Below, in pieces: positions 8,687 to 18,123 of a stretch of 34,522 bases of DNA. Under the pieces are notes generated by a model, which saw only the letters and a list, made by a program, of their open reading frames with translations, did not search any database and had not been told where the DNA came from. Positions within the stretch are counted from its first letter, which is position 1. Each line of letters starts with the position of its first letter. The stretch lies in the NCBI GenBank assembly GCA_025362015.1, contig JANYIO010000189.1, forward strand, positions 1-34,522, written 5' to 3'. The translations under genes and the position numbers were made by a program. The stretch is from Gammaproteobacteria bacterium (GTDB lineage Bacteria > Pseudomonadota > Gammaproteobacteria > Pseudomonadales > Cellvibrionaceae).

Positions 8687-9739
8687 CTAGCGTGAAAACT
8701 TTTTCACTATGGGGTTTGCCCCACAAGAACCTCTTACGATTAATTGTGCCGGCAACAACATAGACTTGGCTGGCTCTCCGTCCACTAGCTTTAACAAGGT
8801 TTCGACTAAGAGCTCACCCGCCAATTGCGTATTTTGCTGCACGGTACTTAACGGCGGATGAGTGTAAGATGCCATAGGAATATCATCAAATCCCATCACC
8901 GCAATATCCCTTGGGACATCAAGACCTGCCTCTTCCAAGGCTTTACTCGCACCAATAGCAATTAAATCGCTGGCGCCGCAAATGCCATCAAAAGGAATGC
9001 GTTTTTGTTGCAGTGTTAAGGTGGCTTTGTAACCCTCTTCTTCTGAGGTTTCTGCATTAACTTGCAAGCGCCCATCAAAGGAAATTTTTGCATCCGCCAA
9101 GGCTTGTTTGAAGCCCTGGAAGCGCATTGCAAATTCTGGACTATGCTCGGAAACATCTCCTAAAAATGCAATATTTTTTCGACCTAATTTAATTAAATGC
9201 TGTGTCGCCAAATAGGCACCACTAAAATTATCACAGCCAATGGATACGCCGGGCTGCCCGTCCAATACGGGGCCCCAGGTAACAAAATGTGCGCCGACTT
9301 CGGTAAGATAAGTTAATTTTTTAACAAAACTTTCGTAATCACCATAGCCCAAAAAAATAATGCCATCGGCGCGATTGGCATCTTCATAATCCGCATGCCA
9401 ATCTTCAGAAAACTGTTGAAATGAAATTAATAAGTCGTAGCCACGGTTAGCCGTTGCGCGGGTAATACTGGCTAACATAGATAAAAAGAAAGGGTTAATT
9501 AAAGAGTCGCCAGTACCTTGATCTTCACACAATAACAGCGCAATTGTTTTTGTTTTTTGCGAGCGCAAATTACGTGCATTTTTATCGACTTTATAGTTTA
9601 ATTCTTTAGCAATCGCTTGAACTTTTAAACGTGTTTCTTCATTGACTAGCGGACTATCACGCAATGCGCGCGACACAGTGGACTGAGATACACCAGCACG
9701 ATAAGCAATATCAAATGATGTCGGCTTATCATCTTTCAT
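8687..9739 (-). CDS. LacI-family transcriptional regulator
   Basis: N-terminal HTH SFDIAYRAGVSQSTVSRALRDSPLVNEETRLKVQAIAKELNY, then a periplasmic-binding-like domain (GASDLIAIGASKALEEAGLDVPRDIAVMGFDDIPMASYTHPPLSTV). Confidence 0.95.
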   Translation of the reverse strand: MKDDKPTSFDIAYRAGVSQSTVSRALRDSPLVNEETRLKVQAIAKELNYKVDKNARNLRSQKTKTIALLLCEDQGTGDSLINPFFLSMLASITRATANRGYDLLISFQQFSEDWHADYEDANRADGIIFLGYGDYESFVKKLTYLTEVGAHFVTWGPVLDGQPGVSIGCDNFSGAYLATQHLIKLGRKNIAFLGDVSEHSPEFAMRFQGFKQALADAKISFDGRLQVNAETSEEEGYKATLTLQQKRIPFDGICGASDLIAIGASKALEEAGLDVPRDIAVMGFDDIPMASYTHPPLSTVQQNTQLAGELLVETLLKLVDGEPAKSMLLPAQLIVRGSCGANPIVKKFSR

Positions 9740-9790
9740 ATGCTATGCCCTCGTAATTGATGATATTTATTATGATTAATTAACTGCCAA

Positions 9791-9810
9791 AAGATATTAC
9801 TCCATATCTT
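9791..9810 (-). terminator. Short hairpin downstream of the ABC operon
   Basis: AAGATAT-TACTCC-ATATCTT perfect 7-bp stem; the minus strand continues into TTTT. Confidence 0.4.
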
Positions 9811-9852
9811 AGGTAAAAAATAGTTTTGGGCGTATGCAGGCCCGCAGTGTTA

Positions 9853-11046
9853 TTACACTTCTCTTAGCGCAGCAGCAACCGGCAGGCGTACCGCACGAAA
9901 AGCGGGGAAAACACCTCCGACAAAACCAATCACTGCCGCAAAAATAACCCCTTGCACTAACAGCTGCGGCGTTACTGCAAAATCAAACACTACTTGACTA
10001 AAGCTGGCAAAATTTAACGTCGATACGGTATAGCCATTAAAGATGACATACACAATCACTGATCCAATAATACCCCCGACAAATGACAACATTAATGATT
10101 CCACCAAGGTCGATATAGCAACGGGCAACGCACCAAAACCAATAGCACGCAAGGTAGCAATTTCGCGCGTACGCGTGGAAACCGATGTGTACATAGTATT
10201 TATTGCACCAAAAGCTGCACCAATTGCCATTAATATTGCTAGCGGATAACCGACAATCTTTATAAATTTACTGAGCGGTTCTGATTGTGCAGCCAGATAT
10301 TCCGATTCCAATTTAACATCCAAATTAAATTTAGGATCAGCGGCTATCGCAGCTTTTAACTCTTGAAGTCCGCTAGAAGTCGAAAGCAGTACACGCATAA
10401 TCTGATAACTATTGCCACGGCGGTAGACTGCTTGCAAAATTTTTGCATCACACCAAAGCTCTGACTCTGCGACTCCGCCGCCCGATTCAAACAAGCCCAC
10501 AATGCTCCACTCTGTTTGACCTAATTTAATTTTTGACCCAACATCAAGATTCGCAAATTGTTTTTGCGCTCCGCGCCCCACAATTAATTCATTTTTACCG
10601 GGCTCAAAATTACGCCCCTGAATAATGTTAAAGGTGCGATGTACTTTAAATGCTTCAGGCTGCACACCGCGCAGGGGCACATTTGCCGAGCTGTTGGTGC
10701 TACGCTTTGCAATATCCACCACCACAAATAACTCCGCCGAGGTTATCGCCACTCCGTTATCCTTAGCAACACCAGGCAAGCCTGCAACTAACTGCGTGGT
10801 TTCATAAGAAAGGCCGCTACTCATCTCTGACGTAGCGCCGGCACGCATTACAATTGCAGTATCCGACGAGCCTGCACTGCGCATGGTTCGCTCAAACCCT
10901 GCGGCCATTGAAAGCACGCTAATAAACACTCCCACCACACAAGCAACTCCAAAAATTGCCACTGCGGAAGTACCCAGGCGCTGCGGAATATTGCGCAAAT
11001 TCATCATGGTAATAATAAAAATTTGCGTGAGACTGTTAAACAACAT
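9853..11046 (-). CDS. FtsX/MacB-like ABC transporter permease
   Basis: N-terminal TM plus periplasmic domain; C-terminal STRTREIATLRAIGFGALPV...PAFRAVRLPVAAALREV typical of FtsX-like permeases. Confidence 0.9.
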   Translation of the reverse strand: MLFNSLTQIFIITMMNLRNIPQRLGTSAVAIFGVACVVGVFISVLSMAAGFERTMRSAGSSDTAIVMRAGATSEMSSGLSYETTQLVAGLPGVAKDNGVAITSAELFVVVDIAKRSTNSSANVPLRGVQPEAFKVHRTFNIIQGRNFEPGKNELIVGRGAQKQFANLDVGSKIKLGQTEWSIVGLFESGGGVAESELWCDAKILQAVYRRGNSYQIMRVLLSTSSGLQELKAAIAADPKFNLDVKLESEYLAAQSEPLSKFIKIVGYPLAILMAIGAAFGAINTMYTSVSTRTREIATLRAIGFGALPVAISTLVESLMLSFVGGIIGSVIVYVIFNGYTVSTLNFASFSQVVFDFAVTPQLLVQGVIFAAVIGFVGGVFPAFRAVRLPVAAALREV

Positions 11047-11048
11047 AA

Positions 11049-12206
11049 TTATCTTCTCCTCAACGCAGCAACAATATTCAAACGCAACCCTTGAACCGCA
11101 GGAATAATTCCAGTAAGAAATCCGAGCAGCAACATTGCAACGACTCCATCCACAAAAATGCCTATTGAAAAAGATAAGCCAGGTAAATTAGCAGCAAATT
11201 TATCAGCAAGTGCGGTAATTATTTTAGCCGCAACAATAAGCCCGGCAATACCGCCCAACAGAACTACTACCAAAGATTCCATTAATACCAATAACATAAC
11301 CGCAATATCGCTAAACCCAAGTGTTTTTAAAATGGCCACCTCAGGAATTCGCTCGCGAAATGATTGCGCCATAGTATTGCCGGCCACCAGTAGCATAGTA
11401 AAAAAAACTGCACTTAAAATTAATGTGGTAATTAACCCGATATCCGCAAATTGCTTGGCAAAAGATTTTGCAAAATCTTTTTCACTGCTGGTTTTTGTTT
11501 CAGTAAAAGAGTTAGCAAACAACGCATCTACCGCCGCTGCAACTTGTCCCGCTTGCGCAGGATTTTTGACTTTAATAATTAACCAACCTAAGGTTCCTTC
11601 ACCAAATTGTCGCGCCTTATCAAAATAATCGTAGTGCATTAGCATGCCGCTAGTATCTGCGCGCTTATCTTTGGCATCGTAAATGCCATCAATCACGAAT
11701 TCCCATGCCGTACTACCATTTTTTTGTGGGAACATACCAATCAACGGAATTCTATTACCCACTTTCCAATTAAATTTTTGCGCTAATGCTCGACCAATAA
11801 CCACACCCACACGATCATTTTTCCACGCCGTCATTTGCTCCGGCGGCAACTTATACATTTCTTTATAAATATCAAAATAAGTTTCAGCTTCAACGGGAAA
11901 CTGCGGAAATTGATTTTTTTGTTCTTGATAATAACCACCAAACCAGTTAGCCAAAGTAACTTTATCAACGCCCTCAAGCGCCCTTACTTTACTTAAATAG
12001 CTATAAGGTAATGGTTGAATCAAGGTAACTTTATTAATGGTTATTAAGCGATCCTCACCGGCAATCTCAGCGCCGGAATTAAAGGCCACGCTCAAACTTC
12101 GCAACAAACCAAACAATAAAAATGCGATCATAATCGAGAGTATTGTTAAGATTGTCCTTACTTTCTTCCGGCCAAGATTTTTTATAATAAAATAGAAGTA
12201 GTACAT
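11049..12206 (-). CDS. FtsX/MacB-like ABC transporter permease (second)
   Basis: LGRKKVRTILTILSIMIAFLLFGLL...FRERIPEVAILKTLGFSDIAVMLLVL...GIIPAVQGLRLNIVAALRR. Confidence 0.9.
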   Translation of the reverse strand: MYYFYFIIKNLGRKKVRTILTILSIMIAFLLFGLLRSLSVAFNSGAEIAGEDRLITINKVTLIQPLPYSYLSKVRALEGVDKVTLANWFGGYYQEQKNQFPQFPVEAETYFDIYKEMYKLPPEQMTAWKNDRVGVVIGRALAQKFNWKVGNRIPLIGMFPQKNGSTAWEFVIDGIYDAKDKRADTSGMLMHYDYFDKARQFGEGTLGWLIIKVKNPAQAGQVAAAVDALFANSFTETKTSSEKDFAKSFAKQFADIGLITTLILSAVFFTMLLVAGNTMAQSFRERIPEVAILKTLGFSDIAVMLLVLMESLVVVLLGGIAGLIVAAKIITALADKFAANLPGLSFSIGIFVDGVVAMLLLGFLTGIIPAVQGLRLNIVAALRRR

Positions 12207-12208
12207 GA

Positions 12209-12982
12209 CTATGCTCCGGCGATTCCCGATTTTTTAGTGCTGCCGTTTGCAGCCATATCATCCTTAATCAAGGCGCCTTTATCCAAATAGATAATTTTTT
12301 TGGCGTGATCTGCCGCACGGGGATCGTGTGTAACCATGATTATCGTTTTTTGTTGCTCACGATTTAATTCTTGCATGAGAGCTAAAATTTCATCGGCTGT
12401 CGTGCGATCAAGATCGCCCGTAGGCTCATCGCACAATAATAAATTAGGGTCACTAACCAGCGCTCGTGCAATCGCAACACGCTGCTCCTGGCCACCAGAC
12501 AATTCTCTCGGATAATGTTTGGCGCGATCAGCAAGCCCTACCAGCTCCAATGCAGCAGCAACATGTAATTTTCTTTCCTTACTGGTTAAGTTGGTCAACA
12601 ACAGCGGCAATTCAACATTTTTTTCAGCCGTTAACACTGGCATTAAATTATAAAATTGAAAAATAAAACCGACATTGCTGGCGCGCCATCGCGTTAATTC
12701 TGCAGCAGAAAATTTGTCAATGCGCTGACCATCAATCATTAACTCTCCAGATGTTGGACTATCGAGGCCACCAAGAATATTTAACAACGTCGTTTTGCCA
12801 GACCCCGAAGGGCCCATGAGCGCAAGAAAATCGCCGCGTTTGATCGTTAGATTTAGATTGGCTAATACCGGCACGAGATCCTTGCCTTTTTTATAGCTCT
12901 TGCCAATATTGTTTAATTCTACGAGCACTTCATTATCCATTGCTGAAGTTTGCACCATTGGGGCCTGCGTACTGATAGACAT
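12209..12982 (-). CDS. MacB/LolD-like ABC transporter ATPase
   Basis: Walker A GPSGSGKTT, signature LSGGQ, Walker B LLLCDEPTGDLD. Start placed at the ATG at 12982, preceded by AGGAG; the longer ORF runs to 13024. Confidence 0.93.
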   Translation of the reverse strand: MSISTQAPMVQTSAMDNEVLVELNNIGKSYKKGKDLVPVLANLNLTIKRGDFLALMGPSGSGKTTLLNILGGLDSPTSGELMIDGQRIDKFSAAELTRWRASNVGFIFQFYNLMPVLTAEKNVELPLLLTNLTSKERKLHVAAALELVGLADRAKHYPRELSGGQEQRVAIARALVSDPNLLLCDEPTGDLDRTTADEILALMQELNREQQKTIIMVTHDPRAADHAKKIIYLDKGALIKDDMAANGSTKKSGIAGA

Positions 12983-13049
12983 AGATTCTCCTGTGGCAAT
13001 ATAAAACCTAACCGCACATTGCATTCACCGCATACGGAAAGGACTGTTT

Positions 13050-14282
13050 TTATTCCTGTATTACCTTCATACCTTTTTTCAGCGGCGCAGAAGCATCTAC
13101 CACAAAATCTTCACCTGCATTTAAGCCTTCAGAAATATAAGCATCACTACCATAACTTGCATTCAGCTTAACTTTGCGCTGCTCAACCACACCATCTTTC
13201 ACGACAAATACAAATTTGTGCTGCTCTACCGAACGCACCGCCGAGGTTGGCACGCGTATGCCTAATGGCGCTTTAGGCGTTTGTTTTTCCGGTGGTTCCG
13301 GATTTAAAAAAGCTACCTTTACACCCATGTCCGGTAAAATACGCGGATCCAAATCCTGAAAAGAAATGCGTACTTTTACGGTTGCTTTTTGACGATCTGC
13401 TGTGGGAATAATTGCCGCAACTTTTGCCGGAATTTTCCATTCGGGATATGCTTCTAATACGGCTTCCGCAAGTTGACCGGCATGTACACGCTGAATGTAA
13501 GATTCATTGACGTCAACCTCAATTTCTAACGAGCTCATATCCACCAAGGTACAAATGCCGGTACGCGTAAAACCACCGCCTGCAGAATTGGGGGAAATCA
13601 TTTCGCCCGGCTGTGAATCTTTGCTCACAATAACTCCAGCAAAAGGGGCGCGAATAGTTAAATCATCTACATATTGTTTTTGCTGCGCGAGCATACGTTC
13701 ATTAACTTCAACCATCTCCTGGCGATTATTCAACTGTGCTTTAAGTGAATCATAATTGGCTTGTATCAAATCAAATGCAGCTTGGCTGACCAATTTCTTT
13801 TCAACCATAGACAGGTTGCGCTCAAAATTTAGTTTCGCTTCCACCAGGCGCGCGCGCGTCTCGGCTACTTCTGCTTTTGATGCTTGCACTTCCGACTTTA
13901 CAACATCAAATGATTTCTTTGCATTCAAATCGTCAAGCCGGGCGAGCACCTGATCTTTTTCAACGGCCACGCCCTCTTCAAACAATACCTCTACAACCTT
14001 TCCCGTAACTTTAGACGACACCGTAGCTGAACGGCGCGCTACTACATATCCGGTTGCGTCAAGAACACTCGCAGAGGATGAATCCACCGTTGCCATACGT
14101 GCCATTTGAATTTTTACCGGCAGCGGCGCTGGCTCATAAAAAAGCCAAAAACTTATGACAACCGCAAGGAAAACTACGCCAGAGCCTGCAACCCAAAATA
14201 TCCAGCCCGGCTTTAACGGCGAGGCCTTACGATCAATGCGCAACTGAGACAGAAGTTCATTTTTATTATTCACAAATACCAT
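13050..14282 (-). CDS. RND/MacA-type membrane fusion protein (HlyD-like periplasmic adaptor)
   Basis: Single N-terminal TM; GYVVARRSATVSSKVTGKVVEVLFEEGVAVEKDQVLARLDD, coiled-coil region, TIRAPFAGVIVSKDSQPGEMISP. Confidence 0.93.
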   Translation of the reverse strand: MVFVNNKNELLSQLRIDRKASPLKPGWIFWVAGSGVVFLAVVISFWLFYEPAPLPVKIQMARMATVDSSSASVLDATGYVVARRSATVSSKVTGKVVEVLFEEGVAVEKDQVLARLDDLNAKKSFDVVKSEVQASKAEVAETRARLVEAKLNFERNLSMVEKKLVSQAAFDLIQANYDSLKAQLNNRQEMVEVNERMLAQQKQYVDDLTIRAPFAGVIVSKDSQPGEMISPNSAGGGFTRTGICTLVDMSSLEIEVDVNESYIQRVHAGQLAEAVLEAYPEWKIPAKVAAIIPTADRQKATVKVRISFQDLDPRILPDMGVKVAFLNPEPPEKQTPKAPLGIRVPTSAVRSVEQHKFVFVVKDGVVEQRKVKLNASYGSDAYISEGLNAGEDFVVDASAPLKKGMKVIQE

Positions 14283-14324
14283 CCTAACAACTGATATGGG
14301 ACTAAAACACTAACAGCAATTTGC

Positions 14325-14336
14325 TGTATGCATACA
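14325..14336. promoter_or_regulatory. Perfect palindrome TGTATGCATACA upstream of the ABC exporter operon
   Basis: 12-bp perfect inverted repeat, 43-54 bp upstream of the membrane fusion protein start codon. Confidence 0.4.
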
Positions 14337-14636
14337 TTACAATGTGCCGCCATTCTAATGCAGTCTGACTCTACACGCATCAAAGATACTCCACCAAAAG
14401 CGAACAAGATTTACACAATCAACTCAGAATACCGATCAACGTATCATTTTATCGGTAATGCGAGATGAAATAGATAAAATCTCCAAGGTAAAATTTTCTC
14501 AGCTGCGAGCCTTACAATTGGGATTTTATGGTTAAGCTGCACTATCCATCACTTTTTGATACCATTGCATTTTTTCGCTATGCATTGCACACAAAGCGTT
14601 TATTGATATTTAGGTACGACTTAGGTAAAGCCTTCC

Positions 14637-15488
14637 ATGAATGAAAAATTATTTATCAAACTACAACATCTGGTGCCGCAACATAAGCTGTCCCGTTTTA
14701 TCGGTAACATTGCTAACTCGCAAAATACATGGATTAAAAATACCTTTATTAGCTGGTTTATTAAACGTTATCACGTGGACATGTCGCTAGCGGCAGAAGA
14801 GAACCCGCGCGCTTACCAATGTTTTAATGATTTTTTTACGCGCGCATTAAAGCCGGGAATTCGCCCGCTTAGCCGCGAACCACATGCCATTGTGTGCCCT
14901 GCCGATGGCGCAATCAGTCAGATTGGAAAAATTTCAAAAGGTCGAATATTTCAAGCCAAAGGACAAGATTACACTGCCCACGAATTACTCGGTGGCGACG
15001 ATGCGTTAGCACAAGAATTTGCCGATGGGGACTTTGCCACTATATATTTAGCCCCCTCTGATTATCACCGGGTACACATGCCCTATGGCGGCAAACTACG
15101 CAGCACGATTATGGTACCTGGCGATTTATTTTCAGTGAATACAGTTACCGCTAATAATGTACCCCGTTTATTTGCACGCAATGAGCGCGCAGTAACTATT
15201 TTTGATACTGACATAGGCCCTATGGCCGTGGTGTTAGTGGGCGCGATGATAGTAGCGGGAATTGAGACGGTATGGGATGGCCAAATGGCGCCCATTGTCG
15301 AGCGCGAAATACAAACATCACTGTATCCTTTCCAAAATATCACGCTCGAAAAAGGTAGCGAAATGGGTCGGTTCAAGTTGGGTTCTACGGTGATTGTTTT
15401 ATTTGCAAAAAATAAAATAAAATGGGAGCCACAATTTGTAGCCAGCAGCAGCACTCGCGTCGGAGTAAAGCTGGCTGACAAATGTTAA
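14637..15488 (+). CDS. psd: Phosphatidylserine decarboxylase proenzyme
   Basis: NDFFTRALKPGIRPL, PADGAISQIGKI, APSDYHRVHMPYGG and the C-terminal autocleavage LGST motif (GRFKLGSTVIVLF). Confidence 0.97.
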   Translation: MNEKLFIKLQHLVPQHKLSRFIGNIANSQNTWIKNTFISWFIKRYHVDMSLAAEENPRAYQCFNDFFTRALKPGIRPLSREPHAIVCPADGAISQIGKISKGRIFQAKGQDYTAHELLGGDDALAQEFADGDFATIYLAPSDYHRVHMPYGGKLRSTIMVPGDLFSVNTVTANNVPRLFARNERAVTIFDTDIGPMAVVLVGAMIVAGIETVWDGQMAPIVEREIQTSLYPFQNITLEKGSEMGRFKLGSTVIVLFAKNKIKWEPQFVASSSTRVGVKLADKC

Positions 15489-15516
15489 TACGTTAGTATT
15501 AAGCAAATAAAAATTA

Positions 15517-16233
15517 TTATTTATTGATCTTTTTGCGCATTTTAATATTCAACATTTCTACCGCTAACGAGAAAGCCATTGCAAAATAAATGTAACCTTT
15601 TGGTACATGAATTTCACAGCCTTCAGCTAACAACGTAGCGCCAACAATCATTAAGAACGCAAGTGCAAGGACTTTAATTGTCGGTTGCGATTCCACAAAA
15701 TCGCCAATCGCTTTGGCCGCAAACAACATGACGCCCACCGCCAGAATAATCGCCACCGCCATTAGCGACACTTGACTGACCAAGCCTACCGCGGTGATAA
15801 CCGAATCTAGCGAAAATACGATGTCCAGAATAGCAATTTGGATAAGCACCATCACTAATCCTGAGCCGCCACCCTTCACATTAACTTCTTCCTCCCCACC
15901 TTCCACAACTTTATGAATTTCAATTGTGGCTTTGGCTAACAAAAACAAACCACCGCCAATTAAAATTAAATCTCTTCCCGAAATATCGTGTTCAAAAACA
16001 GAAAGAAGCGGGTCTGTTAATTTCATCACCCATGAGAGTGAAAATAACAACGCCAGTCGTGTCAGCATTGCTAAACCCAACCCAGTACTACGTGCAAACG
16101 CACGTTGCGGCTCGGGTAAACGTCCGACAAGAATAGATAGAAAAATAATATTATCTATACCTAACACAATTTCTAAAGCTGTCAAGGTTGCCAATGCCAC
16201 CCAAGCTTCCGGATTTATTAACCATTCAAACAT
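15517..16233 (-). CDS. TerC-family integral membrane protein
   Basis: MFEWLINPEAWVALATLTALEIVLGIDNIIFLSILVGRLP...DIVFSLDSVITAVGLVSQ, typical of TerC/YgdQ. Confidence 0.93.
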   Translation of the reverse strand: MFEWLINPEAWVALATLTALEIVLGIDNIIFLSILVGRLPEPQRAFARSTGLGLAMLTRLALLFSLSWVMKLTDPLLSVFEHDISGRDLILIGGGLFLLAKATIEIHKVVEGGEEEVNVKGGGSGLVMVLIQIAILDIVFSLDSVITAVGLVSQVSLMAVAIILAVGVMLFAAKAIGDFVESQPTIKVLALAFLMIVGATLLAEGCEIHVPKGYIYFAMAFSLAVEMLNIKMRKKINK

Positions 16234-16284
16234 TATTTATTTCTCAAAAAAAATCTAACAAGACATCTACCAATATAGCGTTCT

Positions 16285-16326
16285 TCGCTTTATTACTGAC
16301 CTACTCTCGCTTTATTGCTGACCTAG
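16285..16326. repeat. Two-copy tandem duplication, 22-bp period
   Basis: TCGCTTTATTACTGACCTACTC followed by TCGCTTTATTGCTGACCTAG; 19 of the first 20 positions are identical. Confidence 0.8.
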
Positions 16327-16476
16327 TATTGATCAACACCACACGCTTGCCAATCGCAAATATGAACCAATTAATTGTACCTTGCCCGCCACAAAGATAG
16401 ACAACTACTTTTGGCTCTCGCTATAAGTTTCATGATAAATATAAATATCGACAATTTTACAACTAATATTTTTGCC

Positions 16477-16513
16477 AAAAAAAAACCGCCATCAGCAAAG
16501 CCAATAGCGGTTT
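16477..16513 (-). terminator. Rho-independent terminator of the HD-GYP gene
   Basis: Minus strand AAACCGC-N17-GCGGTTT followed by a T-run. Confidence 0.9.
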
Positions 16514-16564
16514 CGAAAACCAGTGTATTGCTGACGCTTCAATTTTCTTAACTTTTTAGTTCAC

Positions 16565-17935
16565 TTAACCCTTTAGCTTACTTAACAGCGCCATAAGTCC
16601 TGTTTTTTCATTCCGCAATAGATACTGATCGCGAATAGTTGCAATATCGACATCGTAACTGCCCGGTTCTAAATCACGAGCAATTTCAATTTTTTCTATT
16701 TCGTAGCGCGTTTTTTTACCAGAATCAAGCAGCGCTTGTTTGCGCTTATCATCTTCCGACAAATCCATCAAAACATAATCTCGCAACGGCTGTTTGAACG
16801 TATCCAATACGACAATGACTTTAGGTTTTAGTCGGCGCTCAAAATTTTGCTCCACGACAACACCCACTTCGCCGGTGCTCAACTCAACCAAAGTACCCGT
16901 AGGATAGAGGCCAATAGCGCGAATAAACTCTACAACCAACTCTTCTTGAAATTGAATATTTCGCAATTCATATAGTTTCGCCACTGCTTTTGAAGGTGCA
17001 ATAGGGTGACGCGACCCGCGCGGATTAGTAACGAAATCGTAGTAGGTTACTATGCCCGCAATTTTACCCAACAAGGGAATTTTATCGCCCACCAAATGCT
17101 GCGGATAGCCACTGCCATTAAGGCGCTCACAATGCGTTTTTACAATGCTAATCATGCGCGGTTCGACACCGGGCGTTTTGCGCAGAATGTCTGCACCTAA
17201 GTCAACAAAGGTTTCGTACAAAAGTTCTTCTTCAGGACTACGATTGGTATTGGCGATTAACGCGGCATCTAACATTACCTTACCAACATCTTTTAGTAAT
17301 ACAGCCATAGCCAACACATCAAGATCGCGCTTGGGTAAACCAATATGTCGACCAAATAAAATAGCCCATACTGAACAACGTACGGCATGACTGTAGGTAT
17401 GCTCATCTTTTTCTTGCACCCGCGAGAGCCACGTAAAGGCATCCGGGTTGCGTAAAACGCTGTCAACCATCTCGCTGGCAACTTTTCGCGTCTCTCCTAG
17501 CGAAAGATTATCCAGCTGTTGGGTTTCGAGTATGTCAATAATCTCAACTACCGCGCCATAAACTTTTTGATGCAACTGTTTAGCTTTTTTGACTTCTTTC
17601 TGCAGAGGCGAGATTTCGCGATAGAGATTGCGCTGAATTTTCAGTGGCGCCAAGGGTTCGAGAATTGTTGTACTTTCATGTTCGCGTCCCGCCGCCTTTA
17701 CCCGCGAGCCAGCCTTATCAAGTTTTTTAAGGCCGGCGGCAATAGGAGCACGACCTTTTTCAACATCAATATAAACGTGCTTACACAATATTTTAAGTTG
17801 ATTCACTTCTTGTAAATCACGCAAATAAAAGCCTTGCAAAGGAAAAGGGGTTTGCGACCAAGGACGATCGAGGCCAGACACATACATGCCCAAACTCAAT
17901 TCATTCACATCAACCTTTACTTGCTTGATCGCCAC
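16565..17935 (-). CDS. DUF3391 plus HD-GYP-like domain protein with degenerate catalytic motifs
   Basis: N-terminal VDVNELSLGMYVSGLDRPWSQTPFPLQGFYL (DUF3391-like); HD-GYP-like LLKDVGK...THCERLNGSGYP. Confidence 0.88.
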   Translation of the reverse strand: MAIKQVKVDVNELSLGMYVSGLDRPWSQTPFPLQGFYLRDLQEVNQLKILCKHVYIDVEKGRAPIAAGLKKLDKAGSRVKAAGREHESTTILEPLAPLKIQRNLYREISPLQKEVKKAKQLHQKVYGAVVEIIDILETQQLDNLSLGETRKVASEMVDSVLRNPDAFTWLSRVQEKDEHTYSHAVRCSVWAILFGRHIGLPKRDLDVLAMAVLLKDVGKVMLDAALIANTNRSPEEELLYETFVDLGADILRKTPGVEPRMISIVKTHCERLNGSGYPQHLVGDKIPLLGKIAGIVTYYDFVTNPRGSRHPIAPSKAVAKLYELRNIQFQEELVVEFIRAIGLYPTGTLVELSTGEVGVVVEQNFERRLKPKVIVVLDTFKQPLRDYVLMDLSEDDKRKQALLDSGKKTRYEIEKIEIARDLEPGSYDVDIATIRDQYLLRNEKTGLMALLSKLKG

Positions 17936-18123
17936 TAATTTGCCTCACACATTTAATCTTTATGTAAATTTCATCTAATTAAATACAGACGCTGTGAAGA
18001 GTGTAGAGAATAATGCACCAACAAACCAGTAGCTATAAGGATGAATATCATTAAGGGACTTTTCTTACGCCCGAAAGGTCGTCGCAAAATCCAAAAGTAT
18101 AATGCTCGTTTAATCCTTTATTG

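Noticed and set aside
11158-11628. 156-aa plus-strand ORF opposite the second FtsX permease
   Set aside because: Fully antisense to a clear coding gene; low-complexity Ala/Ser/Thr/Asn composition typical of a shadow frame of a membrane protein.
15083-15481. 132-aa minus-strand ORF opposite psd
   Set aside because: Shadow ORF of a well-conserved gene; no family resemblance.
15485-15502. TTAATAC-GTTA-GTATTAA hairpin overlapping the psd stop
   Set aside because: AT-rich 7-bp stem without a clear T-run; could be a weak terminator but not convincing.
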